Assembly: GCA_030610915.1 (NCBI GenBank)
Contig: JAUWQS010000077.1
Coordinates: forward strand, 1-7,293
Origin: Pseudomonadota bacterium
GTDB lineage: Bacteria > Desulfobacterota > Syntrophia > Syntrophales > JADFWA01
Direction: 5' to 3'
DNA length: 7,293 bases
Shown here: piece after piece, positions 1 to 5,888 of the stretch
How the letters are laid out: each line of letters starts with the position of its first letter
Numbering within the stretch: position 1 is the first letter of the stretch
Position numbers and translations under genes: made by a program
Notes under the pieces: model-generated
Databases searched by the model: none
Seen by the model: only the letters and a program-made list of their open reading frames with translations
What the model was told of the DNA's origin: nothing

Positions 1-603
1 CCGGATTATATTGAAATATATGATTTAAGAAGAGACGAGTGGGAAAGACTGAGCCAGGACAAAGAGCCGGAAGGGATCATGGCGCTGGTTAAGGCGCCTC
101 ATGTTGAAGACTTTCATTATGCGTTGGAGGGGAGCAAAGATCACCTTTTGCTGCTTTATGAGGTTAATAATCCGAATAATCTTGGCGCTGTTATTCGGGC
201 GGCTCACTGGTTCGGCATCAAGACCATCATACTGAGCGCCAATTCAGTGGACTTTACCAGTCCCAAGGTGGTGCGCAGTTCCATGGGGAGTCTGTTTCAC
301 CTGACGATTATCCCCGACGTAGATTTTGCCGGGTTCCTGCCGGTGGTTAAAGAACATTATTTTTTAGTGGGAAGTGATGTAAGAGGAGGCATAGCGCCTC
401 ACAAATGTACGTTGAATACGGCGCTTTTGTTAGGCAGTGAAAGCCACGGTTTGCCGGAAGAGCTGGCGGATTTAACCGCTGAACAGTGGTGTGTGCCGGG
501 TACCGGAGGGGCGGAGTCACTTAGCCTGCCTCATGCGGCAGCGATCATGATGTATGAAATAACGAGAAAGGGAGGTAAAGATGAAAATTACACTAATTTA
601 TGA
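1..603 (+). CDS. TrmH/SpoU-family RNA 2'-O-methyltransferase, 5' end cut off by the window
   Basis: This gene encodes a SPOUT-class methyltransferase that would transfer a methyl group from S-adenosylmethionine to a ribose 2'-OH of tRNA or rRNA. The frame is open from base 1, and the residues before the first ATG (position 79) already read as family sequence (EPEGIMALVKAPH). That ATG is therefore internal and the true start lies upstream. Numbering the 200 visible residues, motif 1 is NNPNNLGAVIRAAHWFG (Asn60, Arg66), followed by the SPKVVRSSMGSLFH block. Motif 2 is LLLGSESHGLP (Glu147), and motif 3 is AESLSLPHAAAIMMYE (Ser173). Motif 3 usually reads SLNV; here the Asn position is Ser175. The missing N-terminus might hold a substrate-binding domain. 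The target RNA cannot be assigned from this fragment. The last 23 bases overlap the next gene, which suggests translational coupling. Confidence 0.9.
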   Translation, partial: PDYIEIYDLRRDEWERLSQDKEPEGIMALVKAPHVEDFHYALEGSKDHLLLLYEVNNPNNLGAVIRAAHWFGIKTIILSANSVDFTSPKVVRSSMGSLFHLTIIPDVDFAGFLPVVKEHYFLVGSDVRGGIAPHKCTLNTALLLGSESHGLPEELADLTAEQWCVPGTGGAESLSLPHAAAIMMYEITRKGGKDENYTNL

Positions 604-1222
604 CAACACTCTTTTTAAAGAAGGGCTCCAGGCGGATTGGGGATTTGCCTGTCTAATAGAGGTTGAAAATGTCCTGCCGATTCTTTTTGACACCGGGGCG
701 AACGGTTCTATTCTGTTGTCGAATATGAGAGACCTCTCTATAGATCCGGCGGCAATTCAAGAAGTTTTTATATCTCACAGCCACTGGGACCATATTGGCG
801 GGCTTCCCGCTTTTCTTGAGGCGAATAAAGATGTCACTGTTTATATCCCGGCATCCTGTCCCCAACTTCCAGGCGCAAAGGATATCATCAGCGTGGGCGA
901 TCCGGTTCAAATCCATGAAAACATTTTCTCCACTGGAGAGCTCCGGGATATGGAACAGTCGATGGCAATAAAGACTGACAAGGGGATCGTTGTGATTGCG
1001 GGATGTTCCCATCCAGGCGTGGGAACTATCCTTGAGTCGGCATCGCGGTTCGGAAAGGTATATGCCATTATCGGCGGGCTGCACGGGTTTAGTGACTTTG
1101 ATCTGCTCAAAGATATCGATCAGGTTTGTCCCACCCATTGTACACAACACATAGAGAAAATAAGATTGCTGTATCCGGAAAAATATATCGATGGCGGGGC
1201 AGGGAAGGTGATTGAGCTTTGA
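581..1222 (+). CDS. Metallo-beta-lactamase-fold hydrolase, COG1237-like
   Basis: A 213-residue cytosolic protein with no signal peptide. The zinc-binding signature HSHWDH is at residues 66-71, preceded by the LFDTGANGS strand-loop (35-43). Further metal-ligand-type motifs are GCSHPG (141-146), GGLHG (165-169) and PTHCT (184-188). This set matches the MBL subfamily often annotated as 7,8-dihydropterin-6-methyl-4-(beta-D-ribofuranosyl)aminobenzene-5'-phosphate synthase-like. That enzyme name is inherited from archaeal homologues and the substrate here is unknown. The ATG at 581 is well supported by GGAGGT at 571-576. The gene starts inside the end of the methyltransferase gene, so the two are probably one transcript. 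The protein is somewhat short for the subfamily, but all motifs are present and it appears intact. Confidence 0.88.
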   Translation: MKITLIYDNTLFKEGLQADWGFACLIEVENVLPILFDTGANGSILLSNMRDLSIDPAAIQEVFISHSHWDHIGGLPAFLEANKDVTVYIPASCPQLPGAKDIISVGDPVQIHENIFSTGELRDMEQSMAIKTDKGIVVIAGCSHPGVGTILESASRFGKVYAIIGGLHGFSDFDLLKDIDQVCPTHCTQHIEKIRLLYPEKYIDGGAGKVIEL

Positions 1223-1256
1223 TAAAGAATGAACATCGACAGTCTCGTAAAAAGCT

Positions 1257-1297
1257 CCGCTATGCCGACACGTCGGCATTATAATGGAAAGTAACTT
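1257..1297. repeat. Palindromic repeat copy 1
   Basis: This 41-bp stretch matches 1386-1426 at 37 of 41 positions. Its core is the perfect inverted repeat ATGCCGAC-AC-GTCGGCAT (1262-1279), followed by AAAGTAACTT. No T-tract follows, so it does not look like a classical terminator for the MBL gene even though it starts 34 bp after the stop codon. It is more likely a dispersed palindromic element, truncated on its left compared with the copy at 1364-1433. Confidence 0.8.
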
Positions 1298-1324
1298 GCG
1301 CTTTCAGTAAAATTATGCTTTTGG

Positions 1325-1364
1325 GCAAATGTCAAGTAATATGAGTTACTTACAACACATTTGC
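1325..1364. repeat. Nested hairpin between two palindromic repeats
   Basis: The outer stem is GCAAATGT (1325-1332) with ACATTTGC (1357-1364). The inner stem is AAGTAA (1334-1339) with TTACTT (1346-1351). The structure ends at the first base of the next palindrome. Its origin is unknown. It uses the same AAGTAA/TTACTT word as its neighbours, so it may be a decayed copy of the same family. Confidence 0.6.
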
Positions 1365-1433
1365 AAATTTAAGTTACTTGGAAGTCCACTATACTGACAC
1401 GTCGGCATTATAGTGGAAAGTAACTTAAATTTG
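1364..1433. repeat. 70-bp near-perfect palindrome, complete copy of the AAGTTACTT element
   Basis: The outer arms CAAATTTAAGTTACTT (1364-1379) and AAGTAACTTAAATTTG (1418-1433) are perfect 16-bp inverted repeats. Inner arms CCACTATA (1386-1393) and TATAGTGG (1409-1416) are also perfect. The centre is CTGAC-AC-GTCGG. The two halves differ mainly by a few extra bases (GGAAGT against AA) between the arms. The shape suits a cruciform- or REP/MITE-like element. No target duplication was found at its edges. Confidence 0.8.
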
Positions 1434-1453
1434 GTTGCATTCATTTCCTTATA

Positions 1454-1473
1454 GACAGGCGAGGACGCCTGTC
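1454..1473. repeat. GC-rich REP-like hairpin 1
   Basis: GACAGGCG-AGGA-CGCCTGTC forms a perfect 8-bp stem with a 4-base loop. No T-run follows on either strand, so a terminator role is not supported. Hairpins with this kind of sequence recur between genes in many bacterial assemblies; that statement is from memory and unchecked. Confidence 0.75.
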
Positions 1474-1487
1474 TTACCCAGTAGTAG

Positions 1488-1506
1488 GTCGGGCGTCTCG
1501 CCCGAC
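1488..1506. repeat. GC-rich REP-like hairpin 2
   Basis: GTCGGGCG-TCT-CGCCCGAC forms a perfect 8-bp stem with a 3-base loop. It follows hairpin 1 after 14 bases, giving a paired-hairpin arrangement like a REP doublet. There is no T-tract. Confidence 0.75.
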
Positions 1507-1508
1507 GG

Positions 1509-1554
1509 AGTAACTTTTTGAGTGCGATTTCGCGTAAGTTACTTGGAAGTCCAC
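1509..1554. repeat. Partial copy of the AAGTTACTT element
   Basis: AGTAACTT (1509-1516) and AAGTTACT (1536-1543) form an inverted pair. The right arm continues as AAGTTACTTGGAAGTCCAC (1536-1554), identical over 19 bases to 1371-1389, the left arm of the complete palindrome. The match stops there, so this is a broken copy. Confidence 0.7.
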
Positions 1555-1592
1555 GCAATGTCATTCTGAGGAGCGAAGCGATCTTAGTTTTT

Positions 1593-1647
1593 GGTTTACA
1601 AGAATAGTTTCTCTGCGTCCTCTGCGCTCTCTGCGGTGAACGCTTAC
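1593..1647 (+). mobile_element. Half copy of the CTCTGCGG inverted-repeat element
   Basis: This segment matches the right half of the element at 4387-4547. TCTCTGCGGTGAACGCTTAC (1628-1647) is identical to 4529-4548. Upstream, GGTTTACAAGAATAGTTT (1593-1610) parallels GGCTTACAAAAATAGTTT in the full copy. Three 9-base units ending in CTGCG are visible (1609-1635). The left inverted repeat is missing, so it is a solo end or deletion remnant. It lies 15 bp upstream of the nnr ribosome-binding site and therefore forms most of the nnr leader. Confidence 0.7.
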
Positions 1648-1676
1648 GTAAAATCTTTTGTAAAGGAGGATTTTAA

Positions 1677-3248
1677 ATGAAGGTAAGCAGGGTAAGTGAG
1701 ATGAGATCGCTGGATCGATATGCCATCGATGAACTCGGCATACCGGAAGAGATATTGATGGAAAATGCCGGCAATGCCTCATACTTTGTTATGTTAAAGG
1801 AGTTCGGCATAAAGGATAAAAAGTTCGTGATTATCTGCGGCATCGGAAACAACGGGGGTGACGGACTTGTTGTCGCAAGAAAAATTCATTCAAATGGGGG
1901 AGACGTAAAGGTCTTTATCCTTGGTGATGCGAATGAACTTAAAGGGGCTGCGAAGAAGAACTTCGATATTCTATCCAGTCTCCGGATAGAGAGCCGGCGG
2001 ATTGAATCCATCGAATCGATAAAGAACGACGTTTCCCACTGCGACGCGATTGTCGATGCGATTTTCGGCACGGGCTTATCGAGGGATGTAAGCGGTCTCT
2101 ACAGAGATGTTATCCTGTTGATCAACGGAAGAGGGAAAAAGGTTTTCAGTCTTGATATTCCTTCCGGAATTAATGGCGACACCGGAGAAATCATGGGGAT
2201 TGCTGTAAAGGCGGACTATACTGTTACTTTCGGTCTTCCCAAGATAGGAAACATGCTTTTCCCTGGATATGAACATTGCGGGAAGCTGTATGTTTCATAC
2301 ATATCATTTCCTCCATCCCTATACGACAAGGATTCGATAAGGGTAGAGATTAACGATTACATCAAACTTCCCACAAAGGATATGAATGCCCATAAGGGAG
2401 ATTTCGGTGAGGCGCTCTTTATTGCGGGGGCTTCGAGCTACTTCGGGGCGCCCTATTTTTCCGCCCTGTCATTTCTGAAGGCGGGGGGAGGGTATTCCCG
2501 CCTCGCTGCCCCCATATCGATGACACCATTTATCGCAAACAGGGGGAGTGAAATTGTCTTTATTCCTCAGAAAGAAACGGAGTCGGAAAGCATCTCTTTA
2601 AAGAATAAAGATGCATTAATTAAACTTTCCGAAAGAGTGGATATGGTGATAATTGGCCCCGGCTTGTCATTGGATGAAGAGACGCAACAGTTAACAAGGG
2701 AATTAGCTGTGGCGATTGAAAGGCCTCTCCTCATAGACGGTGACGGGATTACCGCCATCTCCAAAGATTTAGGGCTAATAAAGGAAAGAAGATATCCAAC
2801 AATATTGACGCCTCATCTCGGTGAGATGTCTAAAATTACAAAGACGGGTGTAAGTGAGATAAATAAAAATAAGATTGATATCCTGCAGAGTGCTTCAAAG
2901 GAGTTGAATTCAATTATTGTCTTGAAAGGCGCTCACTCACTGATAGGCTATCCCGACGAGAGGGTTTATATTAACATGAGCGGAAACCCCGGTATGGCCA
3001 CAGCGGGATCTGGTGATGTCCTGACGGGAACGATTGCCGCCATGTTCGGTCTTGGGTTGTCCCTTGAAGATGCGGTAAGAAAGGGTGTATTCATACATGG
3101 GTTCTCCGGTGATCTTGCGGCGGTAGATATAGGCGAAGATGGGATTACTGCTCAGAATATACTCGATTATCTGCCCCTTGCCGTTAAAACCGACCGGAAA
3201 CTTGGTGAGACATTGAGGAATAGATATGAAGGTGTCTATATTATATAG
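1677..3248 (+). CDS. nnr: Bifunctional NAD(P)H-hydrate epimerase / ADP-dependent NAD(P)H-hydrate dehydratase
   Basis: This enzyme repairs hydrated, inactive NADH and NADPH. The N-terminal half epimerises the R and S hydrates, and the C-terminal half dehydrates the S form using ADP. The 523-residue length is normal for the fused protein. The YjeF_N domain spans roughly residues 1-215, with GIGNNGGDG (55-63), VDAIFGTGL (126-134) and SLDIPSGINGDTG (158-170). The carbohydrate-kinase-like domain follows from about 235, with HKGDFG (239-244), GPGL (327-330), DGDG (354-357), TPHLGEM (378-384) and the nucleotide-site loop GNPGMATAGSGDVLTG (436-451). TPHLGEM has Leu where Pro is usual, a mild variation. 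The ATG at 1677 has AAAGGAGG at 1662-1669. The gene stands alone and converges on the prenyl synthase gene. Confidence 0.96.
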   Translation: MKVSRVSEMRSLDRYAIDELGIPEEILMENAGNASYFVMLKEFGIKDKKFVIICGIGNNGGDGLVVARKIHSNGGDVKVFILGDANELKGAAKKNFDILSSLRIESRRIESIESIKNDVSHCDAIVDAIFGTGLSRDVSGLYRDVILLINGRGKKVFSLDIPSGINGDTGEIMGIAVKADYTVTFGLPKIGNMLFPGYEHCGKLYVSYISFPPSLYDKDSIRVEINDYIKLPTKDMNAHKGDFGEALFIAGASSYFGAPYFSALSFLKAGGGYSRLAAPISMTPFIANRGSEIVFIPQKETESESISLKNKDALIKLSERVDMVIIGPGLSLDEETQQLTRELAVAIERPLLIDGDGITAISKDLGLIKERRYPTILTPHLGEMSKITKTGVSEINKNKIDILQSASKELNSIIVLKGAHSLIGYPDERVYINMSGNPGMATAGSGDVLTGTIAAMFGLGLSLEDAVRKGVFIHGFSGDLAAVDIGEDGITAQNILDYLPLAVKTDRKLGETLRNRYEGVYII

Positions 3249-3252
3249 TGCA

Positions 3253-3383
3253 TGAACGAAAACCCTGAAATATGGTTTTTCACTTTTGTCTGGAAAATTC
3301 AAACTCGCTGAGATTGTTTTCTTTTTTAACTCAAAACTCGAAACCCAAAACTCAAAACAGCGCCAGAACAAGGTTTTCGTTCA
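3253..3383. repeat. 12-bp inverted repeats bracketing the convergent spacer
   Basis: TGAACGAAAACC (3253-3264) and GGTTTTCGTTCA (3372-3383) are perfect inverted repeats 107 bp apart, filling most of the gap between nnr and the prenyl synthase gene. No flanking direct repeat was seen, so insertion is not shown. The left arm can also fold locally: GAAAACC (3258-3264) pairs with GGTTTTT (3274-3280), followed by a T-rich stretch. That could act as a weak terminator for nnr. Confidence 0.55.
3328..3358. repeat. Period-7 repeat (AACTCAA type)
   Basis: Four heptamers follow in register from 3328: AACTCAA, AACTCGA, AACCCAA, AACTCAA, then AAC. The same 7-bp period with different sequences recurs at 5881-5929, 5991-6028 and 6214-6336. 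Confidence 0.75.
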
Positions 3384-3388
3384 GGCGC
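3360..3388 (-). terminator. Possible Rho-independent terminator of the prenyl synthase gene
   Basis: On the minus strand GCGCCTGAAC (3388-3379) pairs with GTTCTGGCGC (3369-3360), 9 of 10 bases, around a 9-base loop. It begins 5 bases after the prenyl synthase stop codon. The following minus-strand sequence TGTTTTGAGTTTTGGG is T-rich but interrupted, so termination efficiency is uncertain. Confidence 0.5.
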
Positions 3389-3393
3389 TAACC

Positions 3394-4368
3394 CTACAAT
3401 CTTCTATTAATGATGTAATCGGAAATAGTTAGAAGAGAACTTTTGGGTTCGGAATCTTTGAAGGTTTCAAGAAAGCCTTTCCCCTCCTCAATATGTTCCC
3501 TTGCTTTATTGAGGGCGTAATTTATTCCCTTGTACTTTTTGATAAGGGATACAACTTCGGTAATGCCCTCCCTGTCAGGGTTTTTACTGTTTATGATTTT
3601 TCTGATCAAATTCTTGTCCCCGGGGGAACACTTTTTAAGTGTGTGGATGAGAGGCAGTGTAATCTTTCCCTCCCTGAGATCTGTGCCTGTGGCTTTACCA
3701 AACTCATCTTCCGCGGCGATGTAATCAAGGGTATCATCTGTTATCTGAAAGGCCATGCCGAGCCTCATGCCGAACCTCGTTAGCGCTTCGATTTTTGCTT
3801 CCGGTGCATCGGCAAGAATACCTCCGACTGCGCAGGTTGCCGAGATCAGGATGGCGGTCTTTTTCTCTATCACCGACAGGTATTCCCTTTCGGTGACACT
3901 TATGTCGCCAACCTTTGACAATTGGAAAACTTCGCCTTCGGACATTGCGGCCGCAGCGGCGGAAAGCAGCTTCATTATGGATAAATTTCCATAACCTGCC
4001 ATCAAATGGTAAGATTTTGAATAGAAAAAGTCTCCCACAAGCACGCAGATGGAGTTCCCCCAGATATCATTTGCCGAGGCCTTGCCCCGTCTCGTTTTTG
4101 CATGGTCTACAACATCATCATGAAGGAGCGATGCGGTATGAATAAACTCAATAACTGCTGATAAAAGATGGCATTTCTCTCCCTTGTACCCGCAGAGATC
4201 TGACGAAATAAGCAGCAGAATGGGTCTTAATCTCTTTCCGCCACTTCCGATGAGATGGTTAAAGACTTCCGGAATAAGGGGCACTTCCGAATAGAGATAC
4301 CTTTCCATCAGTTCTTCCACACACTTCAGATCATCCGAATAGAGATCTATTACATTCTCTAATTGCAT
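3394..4368 (-). CDS. Polyprenyl diphosphate synthase (IspB/HepT-type trans-prenyltransferase)
   Basis: This gene encodes a soluble trans-isoprenyl diphosphate synthase of 324 residues, full length for the family. It would condense isopentenyl diphosphate onto an allylic primer to build the side chain of a respiratory quinone, most likely menaquinone. Visible motifs are GGKRLRP (43-49), the first Asp-rich motif DDVVD (84-88) followed by TRRG, the KT pair (170-171), and QITDDTLD with the second Asp-rich motif DDTLD (211-215). GKATGTDLREGKITLPL follows. The residues four and five before the first motif are small (Ala79, Ser80), which in this family goes with medium- or long-chain products rather than farnesyl. 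The chain length itself cannot be read. The ATG at 4368 has GGAG at 4382-4379, ten bases away. The gene follows rimO on the same strand after a 176-bp gap that is almost wholly a mobile element. Confidence 0.93.
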   Translation of the reverse strand: MQLENVIDLYSDDLKCVEELMERYLYSEVPLIPEVFNHLIGSGGKRLRPILLLISSDLCGYKGEKCHLLSAVIEFIHTASLLHDDVVDHAKTRRGKASANDIWGNSICVLVGDFFYSKSYHLMAGYGNLSIMKLLSAAAAAMSEGEVFQLSKVGDISVTEREYLSVIEKKTAILISATCAVGGILADAPEAKIEALTRFGMRLGMAFQITDDTLDYIAAEDEFGKATGTDLREGKITLPLIHTLKKCSPGDKNLIRKIINSKNPDREGITEVVSLIKKYKGINYALNKAREHIEEGKGFLETFKDSEPKSSLLTISDYIINRRL

Positions 4369-4386
4369 ATTTTATATTCTCCGTTT

Positions 4387-4547
4387 TGTATCTGTTCACC
4401 GCAGAGGCGCAGAGACCGCAGAGATGACAAAAGAGTTAAACAAGATTACAGAAGCAGTCATCAAAGCAGCAAGCGAATCAACTTTACCTCCTGGCTTACA
4501 AAAATAGTTTTTCTCTGCGTTCTTTGCGTCTCTGCGGTGAACGCTTA
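4387..4547. mobile_element. 161-bp MITE-like element with long inverted repeats and 8-bp target duplication
   Basis: The inner terminal repeats start as GTTCACCGCAGAG (4394-4406) and CTCTGCGGTGAAC (4530-4542), perfect over 13 bp. They continue inward so that 28 of 31 positions match. The 8-bp direct repeat CTCCGTTT lies on both sides (4379-4386 and 4548-4555), as expected for a target-site duplication; it sets the boundaries at 4387 and 4547. No transposase gene is present, so the element is non-autonomous. It lies between rimO and the prenyl synthase gene. On the minus strand its first three bases are the rimO stop codon TAA, and the duplicated target (AAACGGAG) contains the prenyl synthase GGAG. 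A half copy is at 1593-1647. Confidence 0.75.
4424..4507 (+). pseudogene. 27-codon open frame inside the element, possible GxxExxY (PDDEXK_3) remnant
   Basis: ATG at 4424 to TAG at 4505-4507 fills the space between the two terminal repeats almost exactly. The peptide contains KITEAVIKAASE and ends LPPGLQK. From memory, GxxExxY-family proteins (Pfam PDDEXK_3, a PD-(D/E)XK nuclease-like fold) begin with a similar pattern: acidic residues, then a VIxAAxEVH-like helix, then LGPGLLE. The frame would match only that N-terminus, with a small deletion, and lacks the rest of the domain. No clear ribosome-binding site precedes it. The half copy at 1593-1607 keeps the same final codons (GLQE, stop). A chance open frame remains possible. 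Confidence 0.35.
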
Positions 4548-5888
4548 CTCCGTTTCCTGTGCAAAGAGATCGTATACATCTGCTGAGATAATCCGGCAGG
4601 TTATAATATCACCGATTTCAGCATCACTTGCCTTGACATAAGTCACGCCGTCCACATCCGGCGCCTGAGCCCTGATTCTCCCGACAAGAGGAAATCCTTT
4701 GAGGTCACTCCTGCCTTCTATCAACACTTCATGCTGTTCCCCTGTCAGGGATCGATTTATTTCACGGGAGATTATCGACTGTTCCTCCATCAGGATATCT
4801 CTTCTTCGTTCCTTTTCGTCTTCGGGAACATGAGATGGAAAAACGTCCGCCGCTGTCCCTTCTTCTCTTGAATAGGTGAACACCCCGAGGTTTTCGAATC
4901 TTGTTTCCTTTATGAAATTCAAAAGGGTATCAAATTTTTCACAGGTCTCTCCCGGAAATCCCACGATGAGGGAAGTCCTCAGTGTTACAGACGGTATGAT
5001 CTCCCTTATCTCGGCTATTTTCTTTCTGATGAGGGCGCTCCCACCTTTTCTGTTCATGGCCTTCAGAATATCGTCATCGATATGCTGTACAGGGATGTCG
5101 ATATAGTTGCATATCTTTTCCTCATCGGAGACAGCCTGGAGGATATTTCCGGCAAGATATGCAGGGTATGTGTAGAGGAGCCTGATCCACCTGACACCTC
5201 TTATTGAGCTCATCTCCTTCAACAAGGTGCACAAGTCGGGTTTTCCCTTTAAATCGATGCCATAGGATGTTGTGTCCTGGGCGGTAATTATTATCTCTTT
5301 TATCCCGGCCTTTGCAAGCATCTCCGCTTCTATCAGTATATCATTTACTTCTCTGCTCCTGAATTTTCCTCTGACGCAGGGTATCACACAGTAAGAGCAA
5401 CAATTGGAACATCCCTCCGCAATCTTCAGGTAGGCGCTGCAGCCGGATGTATCAAGAAGACGAGAATAGGTGGAGTCCATGAGAAAGGAGGGATCGCCTA
5501 TGAAGGCTCTGGTATCGGCAGGATTCTCATTTTTCAGGCTGTTGACAAAATCGGCAATTTTCGGAATTTCACCGGTTCCAAGAAAGAGATCGACCTCGGG
5601 CATCTCTCTTGCGAGGGAGCCTCCATATCTCTGGGGAAGGCAGCCGGTAACAATCAGGCGCTTGCATTTCCCGCGCTTTTTCAACTCCGCCATCCGGAGA
5701 ATTTCATCGATAGATTCCTCTTTTGCCGGAAGGATGAAGGCGCAGGTATTGATCATAATTATGTCCGCATCTTCAGGATCAGAGGTGATATCGAAGCCGC
5801 TTCTTATCAAAATGGATGCCATTACTTCAGAATCAACCATGTTTTTGGAACATCCGAGGCTTATGATATGTATCTTGTCAGGGTTCAC
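4545..5888 (-). CDS. rimO: Ribosomal protein S12 methylthiotransferase RimO
   Basis: RimO is a radical-SAM methylthiotransferase that adds a methylthio group to a conserved aspartate of ribosomal protein S12. The 447-residue length is normal. The N-terminal MTTase domain starts ISLGCSKNMVDSE and has the auxiliary cluster cysteines Cys13, Cys49 and Cys83. The radical-SAM motif is EGCSNCCSYCVIP (Cys160, Cys164, Cys167), followed by RGKFRSR. AQDTTSYGIDL (203-213) is typical of RimO rather than MiaB. A TRAM domain closes the protein from about 380, with QAPDVDG (408-414). The only usable start in frame is GTG at 5888-5886, because an in-frame TGA lies two codons upstream. This GTG sits inside a heptamer repeat and has no Shine-Dalgarno sequence. 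The stop codon TAA belongs to the mobile element at 4387-4547. Confidence 0.95.
   Translation of the reverse strand: MNPDKIHIISLGCSKNMVDSEVMASILIRSGFDITSDPEDADIIMINTCAFILPAKEESIDEILRMAELKKRGKCKRLIVTGCLPQRYGGSLAREMPEVDLFLGTGEIPKIADFVNSLKNENPADTRAFIGDPSFLMDSTYSRLLDTSGCSAYLKIAEGCSNCCSYCVIPCVRGKFRSREVNDILIEAEMLAKAGIKEIIITAQDTTSYGIDLKGKPDLCTLLKEMSSIRGVRWIRLLYTYPAYLAGNILQAVSDEEKICNYIDIPVQHIDDDILKAMNRKGGSALIRKKIAEIREIIPSVTLRTSLIVGFPGETCEKFDTLLNFIKETRFENLGVFTYSREEGTAADVFPSHVPEDEKERRRDILMEEQSIISREINRSLTGEQHEVLIEGRSDLKGFPLVGRIRAQAPDVDGVTYVKASDAEIGDIITCRIISADVYDLFAQETE

Larger units (their letters stand above)
1223..1676. other. Gene-free, repeat-packed spacer between the MBL gene and nnr
   Basis: No convincing coding frame was found on either strand of this 454-bp spacer. 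In order it holds a palindrome copy (1257-1297), a nested hairpin (1325-1364), a 70-bp palindrome (1364-1433), two GC-rich hairpins (1454-1473 and 1488-1506), an AGTAACTT inverted pair (1509-1554), a stretch reading CATTCTGAGGAGCGAAGCGA (1562-1581), and half of the element found whole at 4387-4547 (1593-1647). The nnr ribosome-binding site AAAGGAGG (1662-1669) closes it. I could not pick a confident promoter for nnr. Confidence 0.8.

Noticed and set aside
79..603. ATG at 79 as the start of the methyltransferase gene
   Set aside because: The frame is open from base 1 and the residues before this ATG fit the family, so the gene runs in from outside the window.
653..1279. Minus-strand open frame of about 208 codons opposite the MBL gene
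   Set aside because: It lies opposite a well-supported gene with all its motifs, shows no recognisable domain and runs into the palindromic repeat.
1262..1279. Rho-independent terminator for the MBL gene
   Set aside because: The stem is good, but no T-tract follows and a diverged copy occurs 130 bp away. A dispersed palindrome explains it better.
1223..1676. tRNA, riboswitch or structured small RNA
   Set aside because: Many hairpins are present, but none matches a cloverleaf or a riboswitch core I could recognise.
2937..3371. Minus-strand open frame across the nnr 3' end
   Set aside because: It is a shadow of the conserved nnr C-terminal domain, and its N-terminal part is low-complexity spacer.
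4363..4641. Plus-strand frame of about 92 codons across the mobile element
   Set aside because: Its residues derive from the inverted repeats and the antisense of rimO. Only the short frame at 4424-4507 has any suggestive similarity.
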